From assembly GCA_031269465.1 (NCBI GenBank), contig JAISZB010000337.1:1-45361 (forward strand): 45,361 nucleotides of DNA. The letters are read 5' to 3'. The position numbers and the translations under genes were made by a program. Below the pieces are notes generated by a model, which worked only from the letters and a program-made list of their open reading frames with translations, was not told the DNA's origin and searched no databases. Numbering within the stretch: position 1 is the stretch's first letter; every line of letters starts with the position of its first letter. Positions 8,560-17,776 of this stretch are shown here, piece by piece. This DNA comes from Clostridiales bacterium. GTDB taxonomy: Bacteria > Bacillota > Clostridia > Lachnospirales > WQUN01.

Positions 8560-9084
8560 TAGGAACCTGCATTGGTTCTATTCCGACATTGCAAATTTGA
8601 CGTTTTGATAATATTCAAACCTCTAGAGTTGCTGAGCTGCATTAATAAACAAATTCGGCAATTCGTTAGGCTTTGGGCTTTTTTTTGAATATTCTCCACA
8701 GCCTCAGGAATTTATCCATTCAAGCGAACGGCATTTCCTATAAGATCTAAATTCAGGCATTTTATCGGCTAACCCTTGCGCCGTAAAAGAGTTCCGGCCC
8801 CCGTGGCGAAATCAGCGCCGACATATCCTCCGCCTGAGGGGACTGTCTCGACAGAATCCTTTAAATTCGTCTCTCTTAAACAGCAAGCTGCTGGATGAGC
8901 ATGCAGCAGACGCTTATTAAGAAGATTGACTGCCTCAACTCTGCACTGAGTATGTTGGCATGAGGATGAAGAGCATGTCTATTGCATTAAAATGCACCTG
9001 CTTTGGTTCCACGTCTGCTGTACAGTCCAACTATAAAATAGGCGGGTTTCATATGCAGGTAAGCATGCTCCCTGCAACGCCAAA
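8560..9084. other. Intergenic stretch with decayed repeat arms
   Basis: No ORF has a credible start and composition. A repeat arm (AAATAGGCGGGTTTCATATGCAGG) lies near 9037-9060. Otherwise I see nothing definable. Confidence 0.35.
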
Positions 9085-9111
9085 AAGGGAACTGGATGAT
9101 CAGTTCCCTTT
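9085..9111 (-). terminator. Terminator for the sugar transferase gene
   Basis: AAAGGGAACTG and CAGTTCCCTTT form an 11-bp stem with a 6-nt loop. On the minus strand the stem is followed by a T run (the A run at 9082-9086 on the plus strand). It lies 275 bp downstream of the minus-strand gene ending at 9386. Confidence 0.65.
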
Positions 9112-9385
9112 ACTAGGAATAATATTTACTCTTTCCGTAGCTCCAAGCGGCGAGGCCTGATTGAAATCTATAATGCTCTGAAGCCGCTTTGCCGGAAATG
9201 GCCTTTTAGAGGGAGTTGATTTCTAAAAGCTCCTTGTGCGACGCCGCAAATGTGAATAGACAGAAAAATGGAAGATTTATCGTTAAATTCCGCTGGGATA
9301 GTAACACATTCTAATGATTCTGGAATTAGGGAGGACTAAGCTGCGGGCATCGCTTCCAAGGGCGGGCAGGGCAGCCGTTATTGTC

Positions 9386-10429
9386 TCAGTAAGCCCCCGT
9401 CGATTTGAATACGACTTTGATTGTTAAGAGTATAATAATAAAATCTGTAATCAAACTTCGTTTCATTATGTACTTCAAATCATATTCTATAGCATTGTCA
9501 AACGGAATGTCGCTTCTGCCCTTGACTTGCCAAAAGCATGACATGCCGGGCTTGACTAGCAGCCTTTGAGATTCGTATTCATTGAAATTATTCATCTCAT
9601 AAGGCACAAACGGACGAGGTCCTATTAGTGACATCGATCCCATTAGAACATTGAGCAATTGAGGGAACTCGTCAATTGAAGTTTTTCTTATAATCCTGCC
9701 TATCTTTGTAACTCGTGGATCATTTCTCAGCTTGAATATCTTGCCGTCACTCTCGTTTAGGGAGAGCAAATCATTTAATTTGCTTTCTGCTCCAACATGC
9801 ATGCTGCGAAACTTAAACATCTTGAACACTTTTTTGCCTTTGCCAATTCTTTCCTGAATAAATATCGGATTTCCACCGTCTTCCAAGTAGATTAAAGCAG
9901 CTATGACTAAAAAAAACGGAAAAAAAACGACTATTGATAACAAAGAGAGACCGATGTCAAAGCAGCGTTTGAAGAAGTCGTAGACAGGTTTTTCTGTGAA
10001 CTTGAATTCAAGCATTTTAGAAGTTGGCGCCGACTCTGTTTCTTCAAATGAGATGCGCAAATCGGGTTTGCTTGAATTAAAAGCTTCATGTGACTGTTCG
10101 TATGAAACTGCGTCTCTAGCAGTGTATGAAGCAGCGCTTTCTTCGATAATGGCGGCATTTGGAGAAATGCCCTTGATTGCAACTGTTTCAGCTGTTGAAG
10201 CAATGCATTCCGCTTCAATTGAAACCGCGCTTAGAATCTGGACTGAACCTGCGTATGAATCAGAATCTTGGATTAGGACTGGATCTGCTTCGCCATCTAA
10301 AGACAGATCGTCTTCAGCTATCTCCTCAGACGTGATTTCAAGCACTTCTTCAGTTTCCTCTTCTGTCGCGAATTCACTCTCTTCTTCATCGAATTGATAG
10401 TTTTTCAAATTTGCTTTCAATGCAAACAT
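9386..10429 (-). CDS. Undecaprenyl-phosphate sugar phosphotransferase with acidic N-terminal extension
   Basis: 347 residues. Residues 148-347 are a bacterial sugar transferase domain (monotopic phosphoglycosyl transferase): an amphipathic/hydrophobic helix at about 158-182, then PIFIQERIGKGKKVFKMFKFRSM, the catalytic D253-E254 in TSIDEFPQLLNVL, and IGPRPFVPYE. Family knowledge: it transfers a sugar-1-phosphate from a nucleotide sugar to undecaprenyl phosphate, starting surface polysaccharide or glycan synthesis at the inner membrane. Residues 1-147 are very acidic and low in complexity, likely disordered, replacing the multi-pass domain of WbaP/WcaJ proteins. A GGAGG site precedes the ATG. 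No other glycan genes are next to it, which is unusual for an initiating transferase. Confidence 0.9.
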   Translation of the reverse strand: MFALKANLKNYQFDEEESEFATEEETEEVLEITSEEIAEDDLSLDGEADPVLIQDSDSYAGSVQILSAVSIEAECIASTAETVAIKGISPNAAIIEESAASYTARDAVSYEQSHEAFNSSKPDLRISFEETESAPTSKMLEFKFTEKPVYDFFKRCFDIGLSLLSIVVFFPFFLVIAALIYLEDGGNPIFIQERIGKGKKVFKMFKFRSMHVGAESKLNDLLSLNESDGKIFKLRNDPRVTKIGRIIRKTSIDEFPQLLNVLMGSMSLIGPRPFVPYEMNNFNEYESQRLLVKPGMSCFWQVKGRSDIPFDNAIEYDLKYIMKRSLITDFIIILLTIKVVFKSTGAY

Positions 10430-10801
10430 CTGTACCTCCTAACTTTGTCATCGCATGCCTCAAGAAAGCCATGCGCAAATTTTGTTTTGCAACAGGGCGT
10501 TAATTAAGGCTAATCATGAAGTCTATTTAACGAAAGATCTTATCGACTGAATTGATGCAGAGAGACTAAAAAGATAAATAAAAAATGAATATATAAGAAA
10601 TGGAACGCTTGGATATGCGATAACTCGACTTGACTGCGCTTGGATGCTTTAGGAATTGAAATGTCTGAGTGCAGTAGGCATGAACATAAGAGTTTAGATT
10701 GAAACCCCTAACAGTGCCAGCTTTCATATAAAGAGAAGCTCAAAAGTCGGGTCATAGGCTCCCTGCCTAGATAACAAGATAATCTCCAAGATTGCATCAA
10801 C

Positions 10802-10936
10802 TATACAGATTTTCATCAAATGTTACTCTTTTGGCGATTGATTATCCATAGATTAGTGCGAAATGCCGATATCGTCATTACGCACTTGCTGTATAATCAA
10901 TCTCAAAAAAGGTGATTTCCAATGAAAATAAGTATA
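10802..10936. repeat. Interspersed palindrome, full copy
   Basis: Starts TATACAGATTTTCATCAAATG and ends GAAAATAAGTATA, with inner arms GATTGATTATCC and GTATAATCAATC and a central GCGAAATGCCGATATC mini-palindrome. 135 bp. Confidence 0.85.
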
Positions 10937-11800
10937 TAAAGTAATTATCAACTTTAGGACTATTCAGCAAGGAGAATTTAAAATAGATTTAATTTCCAAC
11001 TCATTTATATATGTTACAGCTTAAAGGCAAGTGTGTCAAGAGATTATCAACTCAATAAATACATTACGACGATATAATTTGCAGTCTTTTATTCTCTTTT
11101 TTCCGAACATCTAATAACACATTGACTTGGAATGCTTTAAAATACTTATAAATGTATCTAAAAACAAAAAAGAGACCTTCTGACTAACTGAAATGAGGCT
11201 GAGAAGCATAACATTATTGTCAATATTATACATAAGAAATTCAGTATATTTGCATTTTACTTTAAGAGATTTTAAGGCATTGTTTAGGATATTTTACAAC
11301 ATGAAACTGATTTATAGAAGAGACTTAGGCGAAATAACCCAATATTCAAAAAATTCAGCCCTAAAGCAGATGATTGGATTTAATTGATATAGCTTAGAAT
11401 TATGAAAGGCGGCAACGGAAGACTCTCCTAAGAATAAAGCGCGCTTATCCCCCCTTATGGCCGCTAAAAAGATTTCAACCTGCATAGCCGGAATCAGCGC
11501 CAAAGCCAAGCCTCTTATGCCATAGCCTTGAATGTCTATGCGCGGATATTTTGATAAGATCTGTGGTTCGCGGGTCTTTGCGATGTCATTGCCCTGAAGC
11601 GGATAGATATGTTCTCGGGCGTCTAGATGACATGGAACCATGCAGGTTGAACAATTTATATTTATATGTGAAATCTAAAATAGATTTCACTCTGTTTGTC
11701 GTGATGGAGCAGTTTTAAAGACTAAGCCTAAGAATAGAGGCCTCAATGAATGAAATATCTTTAAAAATAAATCTTGCGATGAGATATCCTATTCTCTTGC
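10937..11800. other. AT-rich intergenic stretch with one doubtful ORF
   Basis: No supported gene. Within 11312-11641 the minus strand is open for 109 codons, and 11430-11640 is clearly richer in GC than its surroundings, so it could be a gene fragment. It has no ribosome binding site and matches no family I recognise. Confidence 0.25.
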
Positions 11801-11960
11801 TATATAATACATTATTATATGGAATGGAAAATACTGAAAGATGCTATAATTTAGCCACTCCTTTTTTTTACTGGAAAATTCAATGTTAACTCATTTACAA
11901 AGAAAACCTTTAAAATGACTCTTTCCATGTTGACTCTTTCCATATAATAATGTATTATAT
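11801..11960. repeat. MITE-like element with 23-bp perfect terminal inverted repeats
   Basis: The 23 bases at 11802-11824 (beginning ATATAATACATTATTATA) are the exact reverse complement of 11938-11960. The arms enclose about 113 bp of AT-rich sequence without an ORF. The right arm is preceded by two direct copies of TGACTCTTTCCAT. This is unrelated in sequence to the main palindrome family. Confidence 0.5.
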
Positions 11961-12312
11961 CGACTGGATTGAAAGCCTATTTATTATATCCAGGAAATAA
12001 ATAGTAATTATAGATATAACAGGCAGTTTTGTCCCTCTAAAAATCCAAATATGAAATCTTGCTGAAGATGTGACAAAGATGCCGGCTGGCGGAGAATAGG
12101 CTCTATCAGGCTTAAATCCCTCATGCATGGCTTTTAAGGGTTTAGTCTATAGCATACTCACGCGCAGGATTTGACGAAGCCGTGAAGATTTCTACATTCT
12201 GATTCGCAGCCAAAGCATGCTTTAGCTTTAATTTATCCCGCTCCGAAATCGGACTTTCCTATGTTCAGAATCAACTGAGAAAAACGGGAGCTGAATAGCT
12301 TAGCTTAGCGAA

Positions 12313-12440
12313 TATACTGCTTTTCATATAAATTTGCCTTTTTTGGAGCTTGACTTTACTGCGAGCGCAATTGATATCGGCATTTAGCGCCTTGAAAGTG
12401 GATAATCTACTCAAAATAGATGCGTTTGACCGCAAATCGT
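12313..12440. repeat. Interspersed palindrome, full but diverged copy
   Basis: Left arm TATACTGCTTTTCATATAA and CCTTTTTTGGAGCTTGAC, centre TTGATATCGGCATTTAGCGC, right arm ending GCGTTTGACCGCAAATCGT (the second arm subtype). Confidence 0.7.
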
Positions 12441-12525
12441 TAAAGCCAAGATTGCAAGTCTGAACTTTACAAAGGGCGTCTCATGCGAAAGTTAAGATTT
12501 AAATATAGCGATTGATATTTCAGCG

Positions 12526-12534
12526 TGATATAAT
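12526..12534 (+). promoter_or_regulatory. Extended -10 promoter for the GH4 gene
   Basis: TGATATAAT gives a TG-N extension plus a perfect TATAAT (12529-12534), about 100 bp before the ATG at 12634. No good -35 box is spaced correctly, which fits an extended -10 promoter. Confidence 0.45.
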
Positions 12535-12633
12535 GATAATGCGCGATCATCCATTAAAGCTATTGTATCTAGGGGAGGGGAGGGCGGTGATTCCATCCTG
12601 GCCTTAAAGGCGGGCGGATAAGCCGCGCGTTTT

Positions 12634-13953
12634 ATGAAAATTGCATTTATGGGTGCGGGAAGCACCATATTCGCAAGGAATGTCATAGGGGATTGCATGT
12701 GCGCCGATGCGCTCAAGGGAAGCGAGATAGCGCTCTATGACATTGACGGGAAGCGCTTGGAGGAAAGCTTCGCAATTTTAAGCGCAATCAACAAAGCGGT
12801 GGACGGGAAGGCGTCCTTGAAATGCCATCTAGGCCCTGAACGCAGAAGAGATGCTTTAAGAGGCTCGGATTTCGTAGTTAACGCGGTGCAGATAGGCGGC
12901 TATGAGCCTTGCACTGTCACAGACTTTGAAATCCCGAAGAAATTCGGCTTGCGGCAGACCATAGCTGATACGCTGGGGATAGGCGGAATCATGAGGGCGC
13001 TTCGAACCATCCCTGTCCTTAAGAGCTTCGCGGATGACATGGAAGAGGTTTGCCCGGATGCGTGGTTTTTGAACTACACGAACCCGATGTCTATTCTCAC
13101 TGGATACATGCTGAGGAAAACTTCCATAAAAACCGTAGGGCTGTGCCATAGCGTGCAAGTGTGCGCCCCGGGCCTGCTTAAGTCATTGGGCATGGATGAA
13201 TATGTAGAAGGACATAGGAGCTTGATTGCGGGAATCAATCATATGGGCTGGCTCCTGAGCATAAAAAGCGGAGACGGGCAGGATCTGTACCCTGAGATCC
13301 GACGCAGGGCAAAAGAGAAGAACGCGTCAGAGAAGCATCATGACATGGTGCGTTTCGACTACATAGACAAATTGGGGTATTATTGTACTGAATCCAGCGA
13401 ACATAACGCCGAGTACAACCCTTTCTATATTAAGTCGAGGTATCCTGAACTCATTGAAAAGTTCAGCATTCCGTTGGATGAGTACCCAAGAAGATGCATA
13501 AGGCAGATCAATGGCTGGAATGCCGAGAGGGACAGCTTGCTTTCGACGGATTCAATAAGCCACGCAAGAACCCATGAGTACGCGTCGTATATCATTGAAG
13601 CCATTGCCTTGGACAAGCCGTACAAAATAGGAGGAAATGTTTTGAATTCCGGAGGCCTCATCGAAAATCTGCCAAGAGAGGCATGCGTTGAAGTGCCTTG
13701 CCTGGTGGACGGTTCAGGGATCTCCCCTTGCCATGTCGGGAAGCTTCCGCTTCAACTTGCGGCAATGAATCAAACGCATGTAAACGTCCATCTGCTTGCG
13801 ATAGAGGCGGCTGACACCCTTAAGAAAGAGCATGTATACCATGCGGCTATGCTTGAGCCTCATACGGCGGCTGAGCTATCTCTTGATGATATAGTAAAGA
13901 TGGTGGACGCTCTGATTGAAGCGCATGGAGAATGGATGCCGAAGTTTAAGTAG
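12634..13953 (+). CDS. melA: GH4 family alpha-galactosidase (MelA type)
   Basis: 439 residues, full length. The N-terminus is the NAD-binding Rossmann segment MKIAFMGAGSTIFARN. NYTNP (147-151) is the conserved substrate/NAD segment. The metal ligands C171 (in GLCHSVQ) and H203 (in GINHMGW) are both present. Family knowledge: GH4 enzymes are NAD+- and Mn2+-dependent and hydrolyse by oxidation at C3, elimination and addition; the C-H-S type motif is typical of alpha-galactosidases rather than the phospho-glucosidases. It likely releases galactose from melibiose- or raffinose-type sugars in the cytoplasm. No strong ribosome binding site is seen, and no transporter is adjacent. The nearest sugar uptake genes are 15 kb away. 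Confidence 0.9.
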   Translation: MKIAFMGAGSTIFARNVIGDCMCADALKGSEIALYDIDGKRLEESFAILSAINKAVDGKASLKCHLGPERRRDALRGSDFVVNAVQIGGYEPCTVTDFEIPKKFGLRQTIADTLGIGGIMRALRTIPVLKSFADDMEEVCPDAWFLNYTNPMSILTGYMLRKTSIKTVGLCHSVQVCAPGLLKSLGMDEYVEGHRSLIAGINHMGWLLSIKSGDGQDLYPEIRRRAKEKNASEKHHDMVRFDYIDKLGYYCTESSEHNAEYNPFYIKSRYPELIEKFSIPLDEYPRRCIRQINGWNAERDSLLSTDSISHARTHEYASYIIEAIALDKPYKIGGNVLNSGGLIENLPREACVEVPCLVDGSGISPCHVGKLPLQLAAMNQTHVNVHLLAIEAADTLKKEHVYHAAMLEPHTAAELSLDDIVKMVDALIEAHGEWMPKFK

Positions 13954-14077
13954 ATATTCTGACTTGCATGTGAAACTGCCTATTTTGGAGTTTGGCTGTT
14001 CAGCGAGTGCCATTGATATCTGCATCCTTTGAAGAGGACATTCAAGCTCAAAATCGGTGCGTTTGACTGCAAATCGT
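13954..14077. repeat. Interspersed palindrome, diverged copy after melA
   Basis: TATTTTGGAGTTTGGCTG left arm, a GATATCTGCAT centre, CAAGCTCAAAATCGG right inner arm and a GTTTGACTGCAAATCGT end. It begins right after the melA stop and may serve as its 3' hairpin. A further decayed copy is at about 14394-14475. Confidence 0.6.
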
Positions 14078-14746
14078 CAAAATTGCGCCTTAATTTCCCT
14101 GCAAACATATATAATGATTTCATAGGAAACCGCCTAAGGAACATTTGATGAAAATCTGTATAGCGCATAAGGCATTTGAGAGCGCTCCGCAAGCGGGGGC
14201 GCTTTTCTCATTGCGTCAGTATCAGCCTGGAAGCTGCCTATGGGAATGCTCAGCCAAAGATCCAATAACCCAGTCAGTATAATCGCCAGCAAATACCACT
14301 TCAGTTTTTTAAATAGCAAACGATATATATCATGAAAGAAATTTCTGAATATAATATTCTTTTGGAGAAACCCTTTTGAACTTGCTTCATTATACTGACT
14401 GATGCGCATTGGAAAGCTCTGATTTTGCAGCCGGAGCATACAACTCAAAAGCGGATAATCCAGCCCCAAAATCAGAGCGTGAGGCTGCAGCAAGGCATAG
14501 AAGGTGAAAACGCGTGAAACAGGGGCATGAAAACGCCAAACCTGCAAGGCCCAAGGAGCTGCGAAATAAACAAACCGCTTTTAGATCGGAACTCCCTGCA
14601 CTGGCAGGTTAGCGTTTCTGAATTTACCAATAGCTCTTAAACCACAAAACCGCAGCGCTCAGAAAACTTAAGTGGCACTCTTTCGGCTATGGCCGGACAT
14701 TTTTTGGCTGAGATAAGGCTGAAGGCATGCAGAAAGGAAAACTATC

Positions 14747-14992
14747 ATGGATTCGCAAATAACGTTTGCAACATACTTAGTTTTGCTTGTAATTGTTGTT
14801 TCTAGCTTTGTTGACGAAATGGAGCTGGCAGCCGCAGAAAAACACGCCTTGCTTGAATCAGCATCCTTCACCTATATCGAAGGCGTTGAGGAACCGGGAG
14901 GAGGAGCTGCGCATAACGCTGTCGCACCCAAAGCAAGAATTCCAAAGCATGTTATTAATTGCGGCGATTATGGAAATATAGAGGTTCTGTAG
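14747..14992 (+). CDS. Small predicted membrane protein, unknown
   Basis: 81 residues. An AAAGGA site lies 8 nt before the ATG. Residues 6-22 are hydrophobic (TFATYLVLLVIVVSSFV), a membrane anchor or signal. The rest is hydrophilic, with AVAPKARIPKHVINCGDYGNIEVL at the end. I do not recognise it. Because it lies between repeat-rich stretches and is short, it could be a chance ORF. Confidence 0.35.
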   Translation: MDSQITFATYLVLLVIVVSSFVDEMELAAAEKHALLESASFTYIEGVEEPGGGAAHNAVAPKARIPKHVINCGDYGNIEVL

Positions 14993-15064
14993 GGCGGCAA
15001 CCTTCGCCGACTAGGGCGGCCGGCTCCCGCCGCCTATGTCGAGAGGCTTCCCGGCAACAGAGGT

Positions 15065-15296
15065 TATGCCGATTTGCAGTAAATAGACATATTTTGAAGC
15101 TTGACTATCCACTTTAAGGCGCGAAATGCCGACATATACCGCTTTTCATCAAATGTTCCTTTTTTGGAGCTTGATTATACAGAGAGTGTGAAATGCCTTT
15201 CTCGGCATTTCGCACCACTCAATGGATAATCAAGCTCCAAAAAAGGCAGTGTTCTATGAAAATAGGTATAGCTGAATAATCAAACACCAGATAGGA
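15065..15296. repeat. Repeat split by a nested repeat copy
   Basis: The outer copy's left half (15065-15134: GATTTGCAGT ... TTTTGAAGCTTGACTATCC ... GCGAAATGCCGACA) is followed by a complete second copy (15135-15270), and then the outer right half resumes at 15271 (GCTGAATAATCAAACACCAGATAGGA). TA or TATA is present at both junctions. Confidence 0.7.
15135..15270. repeat. Interspersed palindrome, full inner copy
   Basis: 136 bp. TATACCGCTTTTCATCAAATG at the left end, ATGAAAATAGGTATA at the right end, inner arms TTTTTTGGAGCTTGATTATAC and GATAATCAAGCTCCAAAAAA, and a central CGGCATTTCGCAC arm. One of the best preserved copies. Confidence 0.88.
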
Positions 15297-15309
15297 TATT
15301 TAAAACTTT

Positions 15310-15358
15310 AATAACGCCCCCCTTAAACGCCAAAATGGCATTTAAGGGGGGCGTTATT
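15310..15358 (-). terminator. Strong hairpin terminator, probably for the LRR gene
   Basis: AATAACGCCCCCCTTAAA (15310-15327) is the perfect complement of TTTAAGGGGGGCGTTATT (15341-15358), with an inner GCC/GGC pair. The stem can work in both directions. The minus-strand LRR gene ends 229 bp away; the small plus-strand ORF ends 318 bp away. Confidence 0.75.
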
Positions 15359-15484
15359 CTTTATACCTTTGCTCAGCCAAATGCATCGGTTTTTGGGTCT
15401 GAAGCCAATTGAACCGTCGCATAAGCCGGAATGATGCGGGAATTTTCCAATGCGCATCCATGCATGCCTATTTGCAGTCAAATC

Positions 15485-15536
15485 TATACCGATTTTCATC
15501 AAATGTTCCAAAGGCAGTCTCCTATAAAAATCAGCA
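15485..15536. repeat. Interspersed palindrome, internal deletion
   Basis: TATACCGATTTTCATCAAATG joins directly to AAAGGCAGTCTCCTATAAAAATCAGCA. The two outer arms are kept and the entire centre is lost. Confidence 0.7.
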
Positions 15537-15586
15537 AGCATAGGAACTTTCATTTGCAATCAGCATGCCTGCATAGGCTGCGCCTC

Positions 15587-16525
15587 TCAGCTAAGCGGAA
15601 AATGCTCTTCCTTGTACTGCGCCAGATGAGAAAGCATGTCGGGGTTTTTGCTTTGCCTGGCTATGATTATCATCTTTTCGAGCAATTGATATGTGATGAC
15701 TCCCGCCTCCTCCAGGGCTATCATCACAGGCAAGTCGTTTTTCAGCCGGTTCACGTGGCTGGCAAAATTCTGATTTATAAAGTCAGCATACATTTTTTTG
15801 TTTGCTCTGCTCAGGCCTTCAGGATGCTCCAGACGGTAAAAGGCTGCGGAATTCCTATTTCGCAAATGCTTCATAAAGCGAAAGCACCTGTCATACGCGT
15901 CAATATTAAACCCCCTGCCGTCAACGCAGAATTTAGCCATCTTCTTCAAATACTCAATGCTCTCTTGCCTGTATATCTGCAATGAATAGGCGCGCCTTCC
16001 GCCTGATAAGACGTGCAAGGTTTGCTCTGAAGCGTTGCGGCAAGGGGCAGCGGGGATGAAAGACGCAAATAAGCCGTTGTTCTTGTCAATGGCGGACTTG
16101 TCCACAATGATGCTTCGAACGCTTTTCATATTGAACGCGCTTTGCCCCGCGAATTCAATAGATGCTGGAATTCGTACGCTCTGTCCTGGATCTAACCTGG
16201 CAAAGCAATTTTTCCCGGCATATTTAAGGCTCTCAGGGATGGAGCCGATGAGTTTTACATATTCTTTGCTGTTGCCGGCGAAAGCTTCGTCACCTATATA
16301 TTCCACAAGGCTTTTCCCGAAATCAACGGAAGAAACCGAACAGTCCGAAAAAGCGTCGATTCCGATTCTCTTAAGAGTGGAAGGAAAGACCACTTTTTCG
16401 ATGCTGGCTCCAGAAAAGGCGCCATTCGAAATTTCTTCTACTCCTTCAGGAATTTCTGCGATATTATCGATGATGAAGTCGTTGTTATAGTATCTTTCAA
16501 GGCTTCTCCCAAATATTTCGTACAA
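15587..16525 (-). CDS. Cytoplasmic BspA-type leucine-rich-repeat protein
   Basis: 312 residues. Residues 20-150 contain four to five BspA/LRR_5-type repeats (IPEGVEEISNGAFSGASIEKVVFPSTLKRIGIDAFSDC and relatives, with the alternating I-xx-xAF pattern). Residues 165-312 are helical, with basic and aromatic residues (EYLKKMAKF, RFMKHLRNRN, LEEAGVITYQLLEKMIIIARQS). No signal peptide or anchor is visible, so it is predicted to be intracellular, in contrast to the usual surface BspA proteins. Binding role unknown. It is a single gene flanked by repeats. Confidence 0.8.
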   Translation of the reverse strand: MYEIFGRSLERYYNNDFIIDNIAEIPEGVEEISNGAFSGASIEKVVFPSTLKRIGIDAFSDCSVSSVDFGKSLVEYIGDEAFAGNSKEYVKLIGSIPESLKYAGKNCFARLDPGQSVRIPASIEFAGQSAFNMKSVRSIIVDKSAIDKNNGLFASFIPAAPCRNASEQTLHVLSGGRRAYSLQIYRQESIEYLKKMAKFCVDGRGFNIDAYDRCFRFMKHLRNRNSAAFYRLEHPEGLSRANKKMYADFINQNFASHVNRLKNDLPVMIALEEAGVITYQLLEKMIIIARQSKNPDMLSHLAQYKEEHFPLS

Positions 16526-16552
16526 TAATTTATCCTCCAGAGTTTTTACGCC

Positions 16553-16676
16553 GATTCGCAGTCAAATGCGCCTGATGCTCTGATTTGAGCCATATGAACC
16601 TATTTTGGGGCTTGACCGCCCGTTTTCACTTAGCATAGCCAAGCTAAACAAGGCGGTTTCATATGCAAATCAGAAT
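16553..16676. repeat. Interspersed palindrome, diverged copy
   Basis: ATTCGCAGTCAAATGCGCC outer left arm, TATTTTGGGGCTTGACCGCC, CCAAGCTAAACAAGGCGG, and the end TTTCATATGCAAATCAGAATG. The central mini-palindrome is absent. Confidence 0.6.
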
Positions 16677-17050
16677 GGATATTTCATAGCAAATCAGTAT
16701 AAACGCCATTCGGCAGAATGAATGCTGCCGCTACCTGAAAAAACATAAGCATTGGAAGGAGATTGAATTTTGTATGAGCTTTTAAGCAAAATCACCGAGA
16801 AGCAACCAGCCTGCGCTGATTTGCATTGACTGCAATCAGTACATATAGGCGACCGGATGAATCGGCTAAGTCGCGCGACCGTCCCGCCGCAAGACGCAGG
16901 GCTTGCAGATTATGGCATCGTCCACAGGCGCCTGCGCATTTTTGGCGGGCAGCCCTTCAAATTGGGCTGGACAAAGCGAACTTGTCGGATTAAAAACTCC
17001 TCTTCAAACGCGTTTTGGGATTTAAAGTTTGTTGACGCCGACGCAAACAT

Positions 17051-17304
17051 GACGATTTTCAGTCAAATGTACAGATTTTGGAGCTTGATCGCGCTTTCAA
17101 GCGGCGAAAAGCTGATATCTATAGCGCTCGCTATACCGATTTTCATCAAATGCTACCTTTTTTGTTGATTATTCATTGAGTGGTGCGGTTGATATCGGCA
17201 TTTCGCGCTCGACGTATAATCAAGCGCCAAAAAAGGCGGTTTTCTATGAAAATCAGTATATATAATCAAGCTTTAAAATCTGAGCTTTCATATGAATCAG
17301 TATG
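17051..17304. repeat. Repeat copy interrupted by a younger copy
   Basis: Outer left half 17051-17131 (ACGATTTTCAGTCAAATG ... GATTTTGGAGCTTGATC ... GCGCTCGC) and outer right half 17261-17304 (TAATCAAGCTTTAAAATC ... ATGAATCAGTAT) flank a complete inner copy. The joined halves would give the normal centre-to-arm sequence GCGCTCGC-TATAATCAAGC, so the inner copy inserted at TA. Confidence 0.8.
17132..17260. repeat. Interspersed palindrome, full inner copy
   Basis: 129 bp, TATACCGATTTTCATCAAATG to TGAAAATCAGTATA. Inner arms are GTTGATTATTCA and GTATAATCAAGCGCC; the centre is TTGATATCGGCATTTCGCGC. Confidence 0.85.
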
Positions 17305-17416
17305 GCATATGACTGATTTTTAAGCATGATTGCGAATTTGGATGCGCCTAAGAATACGATAATGATATTTTTATTTTATCACATTGAAAGGGCAATTGAA
17401 ATAGGGGAGGAAAATA

Positions 17417-17461
17417 ATGGCCTTTGCCTTAGCGCCCTTAGGTATGCTGATAGGCATATGA
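17417..17461 (+). CDS. Possible 14-residue ORF with a strong ribosome binding site
   Basis: GGGGAGG lies 6 nt before an ATG that opens MAFALAPLGMLIGI and a stop. A short GCCTCC/GGAGGC hairpin follows. It could be a hydrophobic peptide or leader, or the start of a lost gene. Nothing else supports translation. Confidence 0.2.
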   Translation: MAFALAPLGMLIGI

Positions 17462-17610
17462 AACCTCCAATGGAGGCGCCTCAGACTTAAAACCCGGCTG
17501 CAGTATGATATCCAGAGAATGTGATTTTGCAACCATTTCGATTGCTCTAAATTGCTATTTTAGCGCTCGCATAAAATTGAAGCCTGTTGCCTGAATTTGA
17601 TGCGGCGGGA

Positions 17611-17734
17611 TATATCCATTTGCAGTCGAATGCATGAGCGCTGCTGTCAAATTCACCTGATTTTGGGCTTGATTATCCTCATCAGCATGTATAGCCATCT
17701 CCATAACAAGCAGTTTCATATGCAAATCAGTATA
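17611..17734. repeat. Interspersed palindrome, diverged copy
   Basis: ATATCCATTTGCAGTCGAATGC at the left, GATTTTGGGCTTGATTATCC inside, and AGCAGTTTCATATGCAAATC then AGTATA at the right. Confidence 0.6.
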
Positions 17735-17741
17735 TTAGTCA

Positions 17742-17770
17742 TTGACATTTAAAAAAGAGTTGATTATAAT
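17742..17770 (+). promoter_or_regulatory. Perfect sigma-A consensus promoter
   Basis: TTGACA (17742-17747), 17-nt spacer, TATAAT (17765-17770), matching consensus at all 12 positions. No ORF with a ribosome binding site follows for about 870 bp; the next gene is the operon's first, at 18644. It may drive a long leader or a non-coding RNA. Confidence 0.75.
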
Positions 17771-17776
17771 AATTGG

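Noticed and set aside
11312..11641. A 109-codon minus-strand ORF in a GC-richer island
   Set aside because: Composition is somewhat gene-like, but there is no start signal and no recognisable family; noted only in the intergenic entry.
14134..14547. A 137-codon minus-strand ORF with one hydrophobic segment
   Set aside because: No ribosome binding site, and a large part is repeat sequence.
16857..17168. A 103-codon plus-strand ORF
   Set aside because: Its second half lies in the nested repeat pair and it has no ribosome binding site.
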